Positions 45,977 through 54,940 of a stretch of DNA of 64,000 bases are shown here, piece after piece. Below the pieces are notes generated by a model. That model made no database searches and was not told where the DNA came from. It worked only from the letters and a program-made list of their open reading frames with translations. Origin of the DNA: Cognatundibacterium jejuense (GTDB taxonomy: Bacteria > Pseudomonadota > Gammaproteobacteria > Burkholderiales > Burkholderiaceae_D); contig NZ_JACOFV010000001.1 of the NCBI RefSeq assembly GCF_014284255.1, positions 372,001 to 436,000 of the forward strand. The letters run 5' to 3'. Numbering within the stretch: the stretch's first letter is position 1; each line of letters opens with the position of its first letter. Made by a program: the position numbers and the translations under genes.

Positions 45977-47473
45977 CTACGAAGAGCAACTGACTTCCAA
46001 ATTTTTGGCCCAGTCGGGTGGGAGTTTTGCGTATTCTTCATTCTCGATTTGCTCATCAAAAGGGTTTTCTAATATGCATAATAATTTGGTGATTTCAGAA
46101 AAATCCTTATTCTGTGCCTTTTCGATCGCATTTTGAGCTAAATAGTTCCTTAAAATATATTTGGGATTGCTCGCTCTCATTGCAATCTGTCTATCATCAG
46201 CATTGCTGTTTTCCATCGCAAGGCGCGCCCGGTAGCGGTTCAGCCAGTCTTTTAAGGCTTCTCTGTCTATAAATAAGTCGAGCAGGGCATCATCTTTTGG
46301 CGATATTTCATTCTCCAGGTGACTTAATTGACGGAAGCTTAGCGTGAAATCTGCATGATTCGCTTGCATCAAACTGAAGAAGTCTTCTCCAAGTTGTTTA
46401 TCTGATTCATGTGCCATGCGGAAGCCAAACTTGGAACGCAATAAGCTCTCCCATTTAGCGACAAAGCTATTTGAGTATTCTGATAGCGCAGCTTGGGTAT
46501 CTTCGACGCTGCCTATTAACGGAAGCATCGCCTGACCAAGTGCATGCACGTTCCAATTCCCTATACTCGGTTGCATCTTGTACGAGTACCGCCCTTGCTG
46601 ATCAGTGTGATTGCAAATATGGGACTCATCAAACGCTTCCATAAAACCATACGGACCATAGTCAAGGGTAATACCTAAGATAGACATATTGTCCGTATTC
46701 ATGACGCCATGCATAAAACCGACCGACTGCCAATGCGCCATCAGCTCAGCGGTTTTGTGTGTAATTTCAGCAAGCAGAGTTTGATATGGATTCTGCTGAT
46801 CACGGCAATGTGGGAAATAATGTTCAATCACAAAATCGGCCAACGTTCTTAAATTGTCATGGCGGCGATTGTAATACCAATGCTCAAAAGAACCGAAGCG
46901 GATAAAGCTCGGTGCCAGACGGGTTACAACCGCTGTTGTCTCTGGTTGTTCGCGAAAAACGTAGTGGTCTGATCCAGTAATGCAAAGTGCTCTCGAGGTG
47001 GGAATATGGAGTGCATGCATGGCTTCTGAACATAAAAATTCCCTGATGGATGACCTTAGTACTGCTCTCCCGTCACCGGAGCGTGAGTACGGCGTTGCTC
47101 CGGCCCCTTTCAATTGCACCTCGATTCGCTGTTGCTGTCTGTTGATTGTATCTCCGAGCAAAATTGCTCGTCCATCACCAAGTTGACCAGCCCAGACGCC
47201 AAATTGATGGCCGGAATAGACGCTGGAGAGAGGATTGATTGTTGGTAGAGTTCTGTTTCCGGTAAAAATTTCAATTGCTTCTTGATCTTGAAAGTTGCGT
47301 GTTGAAACGTGGTGTTCGCCTGTTAATCGTTTACTCACGGCCACTAAATAAGGTGCGGGTAATGGAGTAGGGCGCAAGTGCGTATAGAAGTCGGGCGGGA
47401 GCGTTGCGAACAATGCATTCTGAAAAAAATTGTCCAGATGAAAGTCGGACGCATTTGTGTTTGGTGATGGCAT
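45977..47473 (-). CDS. selO: SelO family protein adenylyltransferase (YdiU)
   Basis: 498 residues, full-length pseudokinase-like SelO. TLPPDFYTHLRPTPLPAPYLVAVS near the start, VYSGHQFGVWAGQLGDGRAILLG, YSRSGDGRAVLRSSIREFLCSEAMHALHIPTSRAL, and MNTDNMSILGITLDYGPYGFMEAFDESHICNHTD (metal-binding region) are typical. SelO transfers AMP from ATP to protein hydroxyls and is linked to redox stress. It is normally coupled to msrB here; that gene is degraded in this genome. Confidence 0.93.
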   Translation of the reverse strand: MPSPNTNASDFHLDNFFQNALFATLPPDFYTHLRPTPLPAPYLVAVSKRLTGEHHVSTRNFQDQEAIEIFTGNRTLPTINPLSSVYSGHQFGVWAGQLGDGRAILLGDTINRQQQRIEVQLKGAGATPYSRSGDGRAVLRSSIREFLCSEAMHALHIPTSRALCITGSDHYVFREQPETTAVVTRLAPSFIRFGSFEHWYYNRRHDNLRTLADFVIEHYFPHCRDQQNPYQTLLAEITHKTAELMAHWQSVGFMHGVMNTDNMSILGITLDYGPYGFMEAFDESHICNHTDQQGRYSYKMQPSIGNWNVHALGQAMLPLIGSVEDTQAALSEYSNSFVAKWESLLRSKFGFRMAHESDKQLGEDFFSLMQANHADFTLSFRQLSHLENEISPKDDALLDLFIDREALKDWLNRYRARLAMENSNADDRQIAMRASNPKYILRNYLAQNAIEKAQNKDFSEITKLLCILENPFDEQIENEEYAKLPPDWAKNLEVSCSS

Positions 47474-47595
47474 GAGAGTCAGTTCTATTCGAGAATGCGC
47501 TCATTCTGCCAGAGTCTGTCAAATTATGTTTTTATCCGTTTGATCAACAGCGCGTCGTGCAAAAGAGTAAACGAATTATTGGGCTTCAGGAAATG

Positions 47596-47633
47596 AAAAA
47601 GGGTTTATTTCTTTTGAAAAATAAACCCTTTTT
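47596..47633 (-). terminator. Rho-independent terminator after cheA
   Basis: A perfect 13-bp stem (AAAAAGGGTTTAT with its complement) and a 12-base loop, A-run on one side and T-run on the other. It follows cheA, 22 bp beyond its stop. Confidence 0.85.
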
Positions 47634-47654
47634 AACGTCGTTGTCGGAATGTAA

Positions 47655-49493
47655 TCAACTCGTCATTAATTCACGTACTTTGCAACCATCGATCAGGAAG
47701 GATAGGCTGATTACCAATACTAATTCACCTTCAGCAGAGCGGGCAGTACCTGTTATTCCTGGTGTACTAATGCAAGTCAGAGGTTTAATTACGAGGTCGG
47801 CCGTTCCGTCCACCGAATCAACCGACAGAATGTAGGGATTAGGTGCTGCTATGACAATACCAACGCGTTCTGATGATGGTGAATAGCCTAGAGTTTTCCC
47901 CAATGACTTAACGGGTAAAGGACGACCTAAATCACGCAATACAGGTTGTCCGCCAACGCTTTCAAAGGTTTCTGGCAGTTCAACAACGCGCTGAACAGTA
48001 GCCATCGGTAAAGCAAGTGATGCACCATCAGTACGGACGACCATCGTTGGCACGATAGATAATTCGATCGGCAATCTGATGAGGAAGGTGGTGCCTTTTC
48101 CGAGCTCAGAGGCAATACGAATCGCTCCACGATGACGCTCAACCGCAGTTTTAACGACGTCCATGCCGACTCCGCGACCAGACACGCTAGAAGCAACTTC
48201 TTTCGTTGAGAAACCTGGTAAAAAGACGAGTTGGAACGCTTCGTCATCTGTGCGCGCATCATGTGAATTAATCAGGCCTTTGGAAATTGCCTTATCCCTG
48301 AGGCGTTGCGCATCCATGCCCTTACCATCGTCCGAAACTTCAATCATGACGCTGCTGGCTTCCTGCCATGCTTTGAGAGAAATTGTCGAGCGAGGTGACT
48401 TGTTCGAGATCAGGCGTTCCTCAGAGGTTTCAATTCCATGATCCAAAGCGTTGCGGAGCATATGCACGAGTGGATCGTAGAGACTGTCAACTACAACCCG
48501 ATCGACTTCTGTCTCTGCACCGGTAATATTCAGATCAACTTCCTTGCCTAAATCTCGCGCCAACTCCCTGACCAAACGTGGAAATTTTTGGAACAAGCGT
48601 CCTACCGGTTGCATCCGGGTTGCTAAGGTTGCGCGTTGTAATTCGGTTGAGTAACGAGATGCGCGCGTTAGTGTCTCTGTGAGGGCTGACATTAATGGGG
48701 CAGCCTGGCCGTCGAACTTAAATTGACCTAGCTTTTCCAACAATACGGCCGCCTGATTTGCCGCTTGTACTGATTCGCCAGCGACTTCTAATAAGACGTT
48801 GAGCTTTACGGCGTCAATTCTGATACTTTCTTCTTTTGCCGGCGCATTTTGTTTAATATCTGCATTCGACAAAGAAGACTTGACTGCTTCATTTTCTTCC
48901 CTGATATTGGCTGGTTGAGGCGCTTCATAGGTTTCTACAACCGCTTCAGGTAAGGTTCCCGCGGGAGTGACCGCTCTATAATAAGCCTCCCAATCTATAT
49001 TTCCGTCTTGATTCTGAGCGGCAGCCGGTGCTGGTGCGGCGACAGCTGTGGCTACAGGTGACGCTTTCGGTGCCGCAGTAACGGACGCGGCAGATTTCTT
49101 GCTCACACCTTTGCTTTCTATCGCATCGGTCAGCATTGCCTCTAATGATTTTGGCATTGTTGACAGCTGATCCGGTGCCACGCCGTTATTCAGTGCAGTT
49201 AATTGATCAGCGACGAAGCCACTGGCTTCAAGAGCTGCTTCAATCGCTTCAGGTGTAACCGCTACCTGGCCGGTTCTGAGTGCGTCGAACAAATTTTCGG
49301 TAAGATGGCATGCGGAGACCATCGCCGTGAGGTTCATGAAACCGGCGCCACCTTTGATTGTATGAAAAGACCTGAACACGGCATTGAGTGTGTTCATGTC
49401 GCCAGGGTTGCGCTCAAGTGAAAGCAGATGTTCTTCTACATTTGTCGCCAGATCGAGCGCCTCGACGACAAATTCTTTGAGCATGTCATCCAT
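47655..49493 (-). CDS. cheA: Chemotaxis histidine kinase CheA
   Basis: 612 residues. The HPt domain has the phospho-His at position 44 (FRSFHTIKGGAGF). An Ala/Pro-rich linker (about 130-230) replaces the CheY-docking P2 domain of E. coli CheA. Then P3 dimerisation, the P4 ATPase (LVHMLRNALDHGIE, SDDGKGMDAQRLRDKA, GRGVGMDVVKTAV, GKGTTFLIRLP) and the P5 CheW-like regulatory domain. Cotranscribed with cheZ, one base overlap. No cheY, cheW or receptor gene is adjacent, so partners must be elsewhere. Confidence 0.93.
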   Translation of the reverse strand: MDDMLKEFVVEALDLATNVEEHLLSLERNPGDMNTLNAVFRSFHTIKGGAGFMNLTAMVSACHLTENLFDALRTGQVAVTPEAIEAALEASGFVADQLTALNNGVAPDQLSTMPKSLEAMLTDAIESKGVSKKSAASVTAAPKASPVATAVAAPAPAAAQNQDGNIDWEAYYRAVTPAGTLPEAVVETYEAPQPANIREENEAVKSSLSNADIKQNAPAKEESIRIDAVKLNVLLEVAGESVQAANQAAVLLEKLGQFKFDGQAAPLMSALTETLTRASRYSTELQRATLATRMQPVGRLFQKFPRLVRELARDLGKEVDLNITGAETEVDRVVVDSLYDPLVHMLRNALDHGIETSEERLISNKSPRSTISLKAWQEASSVMIEVSDDGKGMDAQRLRDKAISKGLINSHDARTDDEAFQLVFLPGFSTKEVASSVSGRGVGMDVVKTAVERHRGAIRIASELGKGTTFLIRLPIELSIVPTMVVRTDGASLALPMATVQRVVELPETFESVGGQPVLRDLGRPLPVKSLGKTLGYSPSSERVGIVIAAPNPYILSVDSVDGTADLVIKPLTCISTPGITGTARSAEGELVLVISLSFLIDGCKVRELMTS

Positions 49494-50257
49494 TAGAAAC
49501 CCAAGCTATCAAGAAGATTGTCTACGTCATCCTGTTCCAATGCCGCATTGGGAACGGATGGACCTTCCATTAATTCTACGGCCTTCTCTTTCAAGTCTGA
49601 AGGAGCGTTGTCCAACAAAATCTGTGCCAGTTCGCGTTCAACAGCTTTGTTGATTGCGACAACTTTTTTAATTAACTGCCCAGTTAAATCCTGGAAATCC
49701 TGCGCCATCATAATGTCGAGTAAGCGAGCTTTCTCGGCATCAGTGGCAGTCATAACGACATTGGCAAAGGATTTTGAATCATGAGCCAATTCTTTGAATT
49801 CTTCGACGCTCATTTTGCCCGCGAATAAACTATCCCAGCGGGCGTCCATGGTTTTTGCTTTCTTTGCCAGTTCATCTTGTTCTGGCATGCCGAGATCGGT
49901 CGCATTCAACACCTTGTTTGCGGCTTGCTCAGTCAGCGTTGCGACGTATTCGAGTCTGTCTTTTGCATCTGCGACCTGAATCGCCACATCTGATAGGGAG
50001 CGGTCATACCCAAGCTGACGCATGGAATCATGTAACATGCGCACAACATTGCCCAGCCGGTCAAACATAGGCTTGCTGGCATCTTCATCGGTATTGTGTG
50101 GATTTAATTTTGGAAGCGGCTCACCAATAGGAGAGGAGGTGTTGGCGACTGCTTCAGGAGCAGAAGGGGGAATCGCGGCGGGTGGCGCATCTGTGTCTTG
50201 GCGTTGGCTCGCCATTTCTTCAAACAATGCGTCCAGATCATCTGCTGAATCGGTCAT
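49493..50257 (-). CDS. cheZ: CheY-P phosphatase CheZ
   Basis: 254 residues. The conserved core AQDFQDLTGQLIKKVVAINKAVE carries the catalytic Gln of CheZ; the C-terminal end QDDVDNLLDSLGF is the CheY-P-docking helix. The N-terminus also begins DSADDLDALFEEMASQ, resembling a second copy of that short motif. It hydrolyses CheY-P. Upstream gene of the cheZ-cheA pair, their stop and start overlapping by one base. Confidence 0.93.
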   Translation of the reverse strand: MTDSADDLDALFEEMASQRQDTDAPPAAIPPSAPEAVANTSSPIGEPLPKLNPHNTDEDASKPMFDRLGNVVRMLHDSMRQLGYDRSLSDVAIQVADAKDRLEYVATLTEQAANKVLNATDLGMPEQDELAKKAKTMDARWDSLFAGKMSVEEFKELAHDSKSFANVVMTATDAEKARLLDIMMAQDFQDLTGQLIKKVVAINKAVERELAQILLDNAPSDLKEKAVELMEGPSVPNAALEQDDVDNLLDSLGF

Positions 50258-50531
50258 AGTTCTTCATTCTCCATAATCGCTGTGACTTTTGTGCAATTTT
50301 TCCACAAATATCATGGTCTGTCGTTAGTTCTTCGCAAATAAATGAAAAAATGATCTTATTTATCGCTTACACGTAACGGAATTGGTGAAATTTATTTATG
50401 TCAACCTGAGTCATTCTGGTTCAAGGAATGTGCAAGTTTGATCTGATACTATACTAGCAGGACTTTCTCGAAGAGTAACCTATGCTTTTGAAAATTGTCG
50501 TGCTTTTGTGAGATTAAACACAGATTTCACA

Positions 50532-50981
50532 TTAATTTGAATTTTGACTGCGCAAGAAATTTTCCGGTGTCTCAATCGAGTATAAGCCTAACTTGCGAAT
50601 TCGCTTTGCTAGTTTGAGTAGGGCTTTGTCTTTGGTGATTAAAAAATGGGCATCCGCATCCCGCGCGATTTCCAAAAATTTTTGGTCGTCTTTATCACTG
50701 CAAACAGGAAGTTTGATGTTGGAAAGCGTGGCAGGTGCAACACATTCGATCAGTTGATCAAATTGCGATTGGATGGTGAGCAAATTCTCTGCTTTGATCG
50801 GCAGATGCGGATATTTGAGTACCGCCAGCCATTCATCTCGGCATTCCGGACGCGTATAAGCCTTTAGGCTCCCTTTTTGTAGCGCTTGCAAAATTTCATT
50901 CCAGCGTTGGTCATGAAAAACGAATAAATCCAGGCAGACATTGGTGTCAATGACGACCCGCTTGGGTATGATAGTGTTCAT
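50532..50981 (-). CDS. PIN-domain protein (COG1569-type toxin family), no antitoxin nearby
   Basis: 149 residues. VVIDTNVCLDLFVFHDQRWNEIL supplies the first acidic residues of the PIN site, and CSDKDDQKFLEIARDADAHFLITKDKALLKL supplies the others. This is a putative RNase toxin of the PIN/PilT family listed as type II toxin component. No small antitoxin gene is adjacent on either side; the immediate neighbour on the divergent strand, yaaA, starts 23 bp away, so the family toxin role is uncertain here. Confidence 0.85.
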   Translation of the reverse strand: MNTIIPKRVVIDTNVCLDLFVFHDQRWNEILQALQKGSLKAYTRPECRDEWLAVLKYPHLPIKAENLLTIQSQFDQLIECVAPATLSNIKLPVCSDKDDQKFLEIARDADAHFLITKDKALLKLAKRIRKLGLYSIETPENFLRSQNSN

Positions 50982-51004
50982 TGTTTTTATAAAAGTCGAT
51001 AACT

Positions 51005-51784
51005 ATGCTCATTGTATTATCTCCAGCTAAAAGTCTGGATTATGAAACCCCCATTAACTCAACTATTTTTACCAAAGCAGATTTCCTCGACGAAGCAGCG
51101 GAGTTGGTAGAAATCGCAAAAGAATTATCGCAACAGCAATTAAGTGCTTTAATGGACATCTCGCCCAATCTGTCGCAACTCAATGTGGATCGCTTTAATG
51201 CTTGGAAGAAAAAACCGACAGGCAAACATTTGCGTCAGGCAATCTTTGCATTTAACGGGGATGTCTATGAAGGTTTAAATGCGCAGACCTTGAATCCTGA
51301 ACAATTGAACTATTTACAGGAAAATTTAAGAATTTTATCTGGTTTGTACGGCATCTTAAGACCTTTGGATGTTCTTCAGGCTTATCGCCTGGAAATGGGC
51401 ACGGCCTTAGCAAATCCGTATGGGAAGAACTTATACGCATTTTGGGGTTCTAAGATTACTGAGGGTTTAAATGTCTTGGCTGGAAAAAATGGCACCGACA
51501 CTATATTGAATCTGGCTTCGGACGAATACTTTAAGGTGGTAAAGCCAGTGTTGTTTAATGGCACAATTGTCACGCCTGTTTTCCAGGATTGGAAAAATGG
51601 AAAATATAAAATCATCTCTTTTTATGCCAAAAGAGCTCGGGGCTTGATGGCGAGATATTGTGCAGAACGGGCGATTCAGGATGTCGAGGAGATTAAGAAT
51701 TTCGATGCTGAGCAATATGTCTATTGTGAAGAGGAATCGACACCGAAGAACTGGGTATTTAGACGTCGCTTAGAAGACAATTAG
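51005..51784 (+). CDS. yaaA: Peroxide-stress protein YaaA (DUF328)
   Basis: 259 residues. MLIVLSPAKSLDYETP at the start and AFNGDVYEGLNAQTLN, LRILSGLYGILRPLDVLQAYRLEMGT, LNLASDEYFKVV, FYAKRARGLMARY are the conserved family segments. YaaA lowers free iron under hydrogen peroxide stress and binds DNA. A transcription terminator follows. Its promoter must overlap the 5' end of the divergent PIN gene because only 23 bp separate the starts. Confidence 0.95.
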   Translation: MLIVLSPAKSLDYETPINSTIFTKADFLDEAAELVEIAKELSQQQLSALMDISPNLSQLNVDRFNAWKKKPTGKHLRQAIFAFNGDVYEGLNAQTLNPEQLNYLQENLRILSGLYGILRPLDVLQAYRLEMGTALANPYGKNLYAFWGSKITEGLNVLAGKNGTDTILNLASDEYFKVVKPVLFNGTIVTPVFQDWKNGKYKIISFYAKRARGLMARYCAERAIQDVEEIKNFDAEQYVYCEEESTPKNWVFRRRLEDN

Positions 51785-51818
51785 ATCAATACTGGCTTGA
51801 TTTTCGTTTTAGAAATCA

Positions 51819-51847
51819 AAAAAACCGATCAAATGATCGGTTTTTTG
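51819..51847. terminator. Bidirectional terminator between yaaA and bamD
   Basis: AAAAAACCGATC pairs with GATCGGTTTTTT over a 4-base loop. The A and T runs on both sides serve the convergent yaaA and bamD transcripts. Confidence 0.88.
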
Positions 51848-51873
51848 TTAATAACTGGTGCAGCTTTGACAAA

Positions 51874-52677
51874 TTACCAGAACTTCCACCAGGAGGATTT
51901 ATTTTTGTCGACTCCTGAGGCATAGCTACTATCAGGGAAGTTCTTAACGAACACGCGGTTTGCATCGTCTCGTAAGTCATTCATACCCATTGCATTGTAG
52001 GCTTTAACCAGAATAAACAATGCTTCCTCGTTTGCTGGTGCGTCTGGATATTCCTTGATCGCTGATTGAGCACGGTTGGCGGCAGCCAGGTAGGCGCCAC
52101 GACGCATATAGTAGCGAGCAACATGGACATCGTATTGTGCCAAGGCATTTACCAGGTATTTCATACGGAGCAGTGCATCTGGCGTATACTTGCTATCTGG
52201 GAATTGCGTTACCAATTGCTTGAAGGCGTCAAAAGAGTCGCGTGAAGCTTTGGGATCGCGTTCCGTGATGTCTTGACGGGCGATAAAATTAAGAATGCCA
52301 AGCTGATCGTTAAAATTAATCAAGCCGCGCAGGTAATACATGTAGTCCACGTTTGGGTGATTTGGATGTAGTTTGATAAATCGTTCAACAGCAGCGAGAG
52401 CCTGTGCCTGATCACCTTGTTTGTAGTAGGCATAAGCAGTATCCATTTGTGCTTGTTGCGCGTAGGTACCGAATGGAAAGCGCGATTCTAATTTTTCATA
52501 GTACTGAATTGCTTTTTCATATCCGCCGTTAGACATCTCGTCTTTTGCTTCAGCGTATAATTTTGATGCTGACCAGGTCTTGGTCTCATCAATTTTGTCA
52601 CCAAACACGCCGCAGCCCCCTAAAGCAAGGGACGCGGTTACTGCCAAGACCAGCAATTTCAAAGATTTAATGTGCAT
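51874..52677 (-). CDS. bamD: Outer-membrane assembly lipoprotein BamD
   Basis: 267 residues with a lipoprotein signal ending in the lipobox LALGG-Cys (LALGGCGVFG), then five tetratricopeptide-like repeats (YAEAKDEMSNGGYEKAIQYYEKLESRFPFGTYAQQAQMDTAYAYYKQGDQAQALAAVERFIKLHPNHPNVDYMYYLRG). BamD is an essential part of the BAM complex. Start at 52677 gives a normal 22-residue lipoprotein signal; ATG 52695 adds six residues. Divergent from rluD, the usual arrangement in betaproteobacteria. Confidence 0.95.
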   Translation of the reverse strand: MHIKSLKLLVLAVTASLALGGCGVFGDKIDETKTWSASKLYAEAKDEMSNGGYEKAIQYYEKLESRFPFGTYAQQAQMDTAYAYYKQGDQAQALAAVERFIKLHPNHPNVDYMYYLRGLINFNDQLGILNFIARQDITERDPKASRDSFDAFKQLVTQFPDSKYTPDALLRMKYLVNALAQYDVHVARYYMRRGAYLAAANRAQSAIKEYPDAPANEEALFILVKAYNAMGMNDLRDDANRVFVKNFPDSSYASGVDKNKSSWWKFW

Positions 52678-52720
52678 AAATTTGTGCGTAAGCATGAAAA
52701 CAATTTACGGATTATAGCCG

Positions 52721-53761
52721 ATGACAAAAAATGTGAAACCAACTACAACAGTGATTTTGTCAGATTCTGACCTTGACATAGATGCGGAAGTAGTGAATGA
52801 AGATGTCGAAGCCGATGAAGACTTCTCTTCCGACGTCGAAAATATCGAATTAAAACTAACTTCCGCTGTCTGCGGCGAACGGTTAGACAAGACGATCTCT
52901 AAACTTGTTCCCCAATATTCGAGAAGTCGTATTCAACAGTGGATAGAAGATGGGTATGTGACAGTGGATGGTGTTCCTGGCCGTGGAAAAATGACGGTGT
53001 TGGGCGATGAGAAAATTATTATCGTTCCACAAGCAGCGCCTGATGAGGGCGCTTATGAACCTGAAGATATTCCCCTTGATGTCGTATATGAAGATGATTC
53101 GCTTATCGTCATCAATAAGGCGGCCGGGATGGTAGTGCATCCTGCCGCAGGGAACTGGTCTGGGACCTTGCTCAATGCGTTGTTGTTCCGTTGGCCGGAA
53201 TTATTAGGTGTGCCGCGCGCAGGTATTGTTCATCGTCTTGATAAAGATACTTCAGGTTTGATGGTGGTCGCCAAAACCTTGATTGCTCACACAGATCTGG
53301 TGCGTCAACTGCAAGACCGTAGTGTCAAACGTGAATATTATGCCTTGGTCTGGGGTACCCCTAACGTATCTGGAACTGTGGATGCACCGATGGCAAGACA
53401 CCCTCGTGATCGTATCAAAATGGCGGTTTCTCGTAGTGTTTTGGCAAAACCCGCCGTGACACATTTCCAGCGTATCGCAACTGGTATGTTGGAAAAATTT
53501 CCAAATAGCCTGGTCGCTTGTCAATTGGAAACCGGACGCACACATCAAATTCGTGTTCACATGCTTTCGTTAGGTTTTCCGCTGGTTGGTGATCCTTTGT
53601 ATGGTAAGCAACATTTGGCAAGATTTTTCCCGCGCCAAGCCTTGCAGGCACGTAAGCTCGGTTTGATCCATCCTGAGTCAGGGGAGCATGTTGAATGGGA
53701 AGTGCCGGTAGCGGAAGATTTTCAGGCTTTGATCAAAGCTGCAGGGATTTCATTGCCATGA
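52721..53761 (+). CDS. rluD: 23S rRNA pseudouridine synthase RluD
   Basis: 346 residues with an acidic N-terminal extension, an S4 RNA-binding domain (ERLDKTISKLVPQYSRSRIQQWIEDGYVTVDG), and the RsuA/RluD catalytic domain: VHRLDKDTSGLMVVAKT with the catalytic Asp, then ETGRTHQIRVHMLSLGFPLVGDPLYG. It makes pseudouridines at helix 69 of 23S rRNA. The next gene's possible upstream starts overlap its end. Confidence 0.95.
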   Translation: MTKNVKPTTTVILSDSDLDIDAEVVNEDVEADEDFSSDVENIELKLTSAVCGERLDKTISKLVPQYSRSRIQQWIEDGYVTVDGVPGRGKMTVLGDEKIIIVPQAAPDEGAYEPEDIPLDVVYEDDSLIVINKAAGMVVHPAAGNWSGTLLNALLFRWPELLGVPRAGIVHRLDKDTSGLMVVAKTLIAHTDLVRQLQDRSVKREYYALVWGTPNVSGTVDAPMARHPRDRIKMAVSRSVLAKPAVTHFQRIATGMLEKFPNSLVACQLETGRTHQIRVHMLSLGFPLVGDPLYGKQHLARFFPRQALQARKLGLIHPESGEHVEWEVPVAEDFQALIKAAGISLP

Positions 53762-53778
53762 TGACGAGGGGGCAGCCT

Positions 53779-54573
53779 ATGTCGTTTGATATCTTGCTAC
53801 CTGATTGGCGTGAGGTGCCGTCAAATGTACGAGCAATGTCAACATTGCGATCTGGTGGCTGCAGTACTGGTGTGTATGGGGATATGCATGGTACGTCCGG
53901 ATTGAATCTTGGTGACCATGTTTCTGACGACATTGCGGCGGTTATGGCAAATCGCACAAAATTAAATGCATCATTACCTAACGATGTCATATTCTTATCA
54001 CAAGTTCATGGCAATATAGTTGCTCAGGTCGAAACTTTGGTGCCTGGCATCTATGCTGATGCGGTTGTAAGTAGCACTCCTGGCCTTGTCTGTGCAGTAT
54101 TGACTGCAGACTGCCTGCCAGTTTTGTTCAGTGATGCTACAGGATGTGTAGTCGCGGCCGCGCATGCAGGTTGGCGTGGGTTGGCATCTGGTGTGCTACA
54201 AAGCACGGTGCATGAAATGCGGTTGCGAGGGGCGGGTGAAATTTCTGCCTGGTTGGGGCCTGCGATAGGCCCGAAAAAGTTTGAGGTAGGTCAAGATGTT
54301 TATGATGTTTTCACCGGGCAAGATAAAGATGCGATAAATTCATTTGCTAAAATAGCATCTAATGATATTGTAGGTGCCGAACGGAAATATCTTGCTGATA
54401 TCTATCAGTTGGCGCGAAACGTGTTGAATTCAGCGGGTGTCAACGATATTTCTGGTGGGGACTACTGCACGGTCACCGATAAACAGAAATTTTATTCTTA
54501 CCGGCGGGATGGGGTGACCGGGCGGATGGCTAGTTTGATTTGGATTGCTCCGGATGATGTACTGAAGGGTTAG
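53779..54573 (+). CDS. Laccase-domain protein, YfiH/polyphenol oxidase family (PgeF)
   Basis: 264 residues from ATG 53779, which has GAGGGGG six bases upstream; ATG codons at 53758 and 53761 lack this. DWREVPSNVRAMSTLRSGG at the start, LSQVHGNIV, DAVVSSTPGLVCAVLTADCLPVLFSDATGCVVAAAHAGWRGL and the C-terminal YCTVTDKQKFYSYRRDGVTGRMASLIW are the family signatures; the metal/active site has His, Cys, His (VHGN, ADCLP, HAGWRG). The family acts on purine nucleosides or peptidoglycan-linked substrates; exact role uncertain. Lies directly after rluD, a conserved neighbour pair. Confidence 0.93.
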   Translation: MSFDILLPDWREVPSNVRAMSTLRSGGCSTGVYGDMHGTSGLNLGDHVSDDIAAVMANRTKLNASLPNDVIFLSQVHGNIVAQVETLVPGIYADAVVSSTPGLVCAVLTADCLPVLFSDATGCVVAAAHAGWRGLASGVLQSTVHEMRLRGAGEISAWLGPAIGPKKFEVGQDVYDVFTGQDKDAINSFAKIASNDIVGAERKYLADIYQLARNVLNSAGVNDISGGDYCTVTDKQKFYSYRRDGVTGRMASLIWIAPDDVLKG

Positions 54574-54808
54574 CTGGCATAGTGTTTTCCTTTGGAGGTT
54601 CCAGATCTATGCTTGCTTGAGTTTGTTGCGGTGCAACTGATTTTTCGAGCCGTTCTCGCTTGCGTTGCGGTGTACGCATCAGGTATAAAAGTATCGTGAG
54701 TGGAAAAACGCAGTACATGACGAAGGTCATGATTCCTGCGATGACTGACGGTTCTGTTATTGCCATTAATAAAACGACGTAAACCCAGGCGATAGCGACG
54801 ATGTACAT
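54530..54808 (-). CDS. Small inner-membrane protein of unknown function
   Basis: 92 residues. Two hydrophobic segments (IAWVYVVLLMAITEPSVIAGI and IMTFVMYCVFPLTILLYLM) are followed by a basic loop (RTPQRKRERLEK) and a Pro/Ser/Gln-rich tail. No family recognised beyond its membrane layout, but similar small proteins are often annotated between yfiH and phaC in Burkholderiales. Its 3' end overlaps the end of the laccase-domain gene by 44 bp on the opposite strand. Confidence 0.55.
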   Translation of the reverse strand: MYIVAIAWVYVVLLMAITEPSVIAGIMTFVMYCVFPLTILLYLMRTPQRKRERLEKSVAPQQTQASIDLEPPKENTMPANPSVHHPEQSKSN

Positions 54809-54940
54809 AAAATCAGTTGAAGTAGGTTTTAAATGGTTGCAAGTAAGTTGGAAAATTGGAAGTAATTAAGTTTTCTTTAATTTTAAAGCATGGAAGCTAA
54901 AGATTAACTCACAACGATACGCGAAAATCAGGAGGCACGC

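Noticed and set aside
50258..50531. Gap between cheZ and the PIN gene examined for an antitoxin
   Set aside because: No open frame with a start and ribosome site of antitoxin size was found on either strand.
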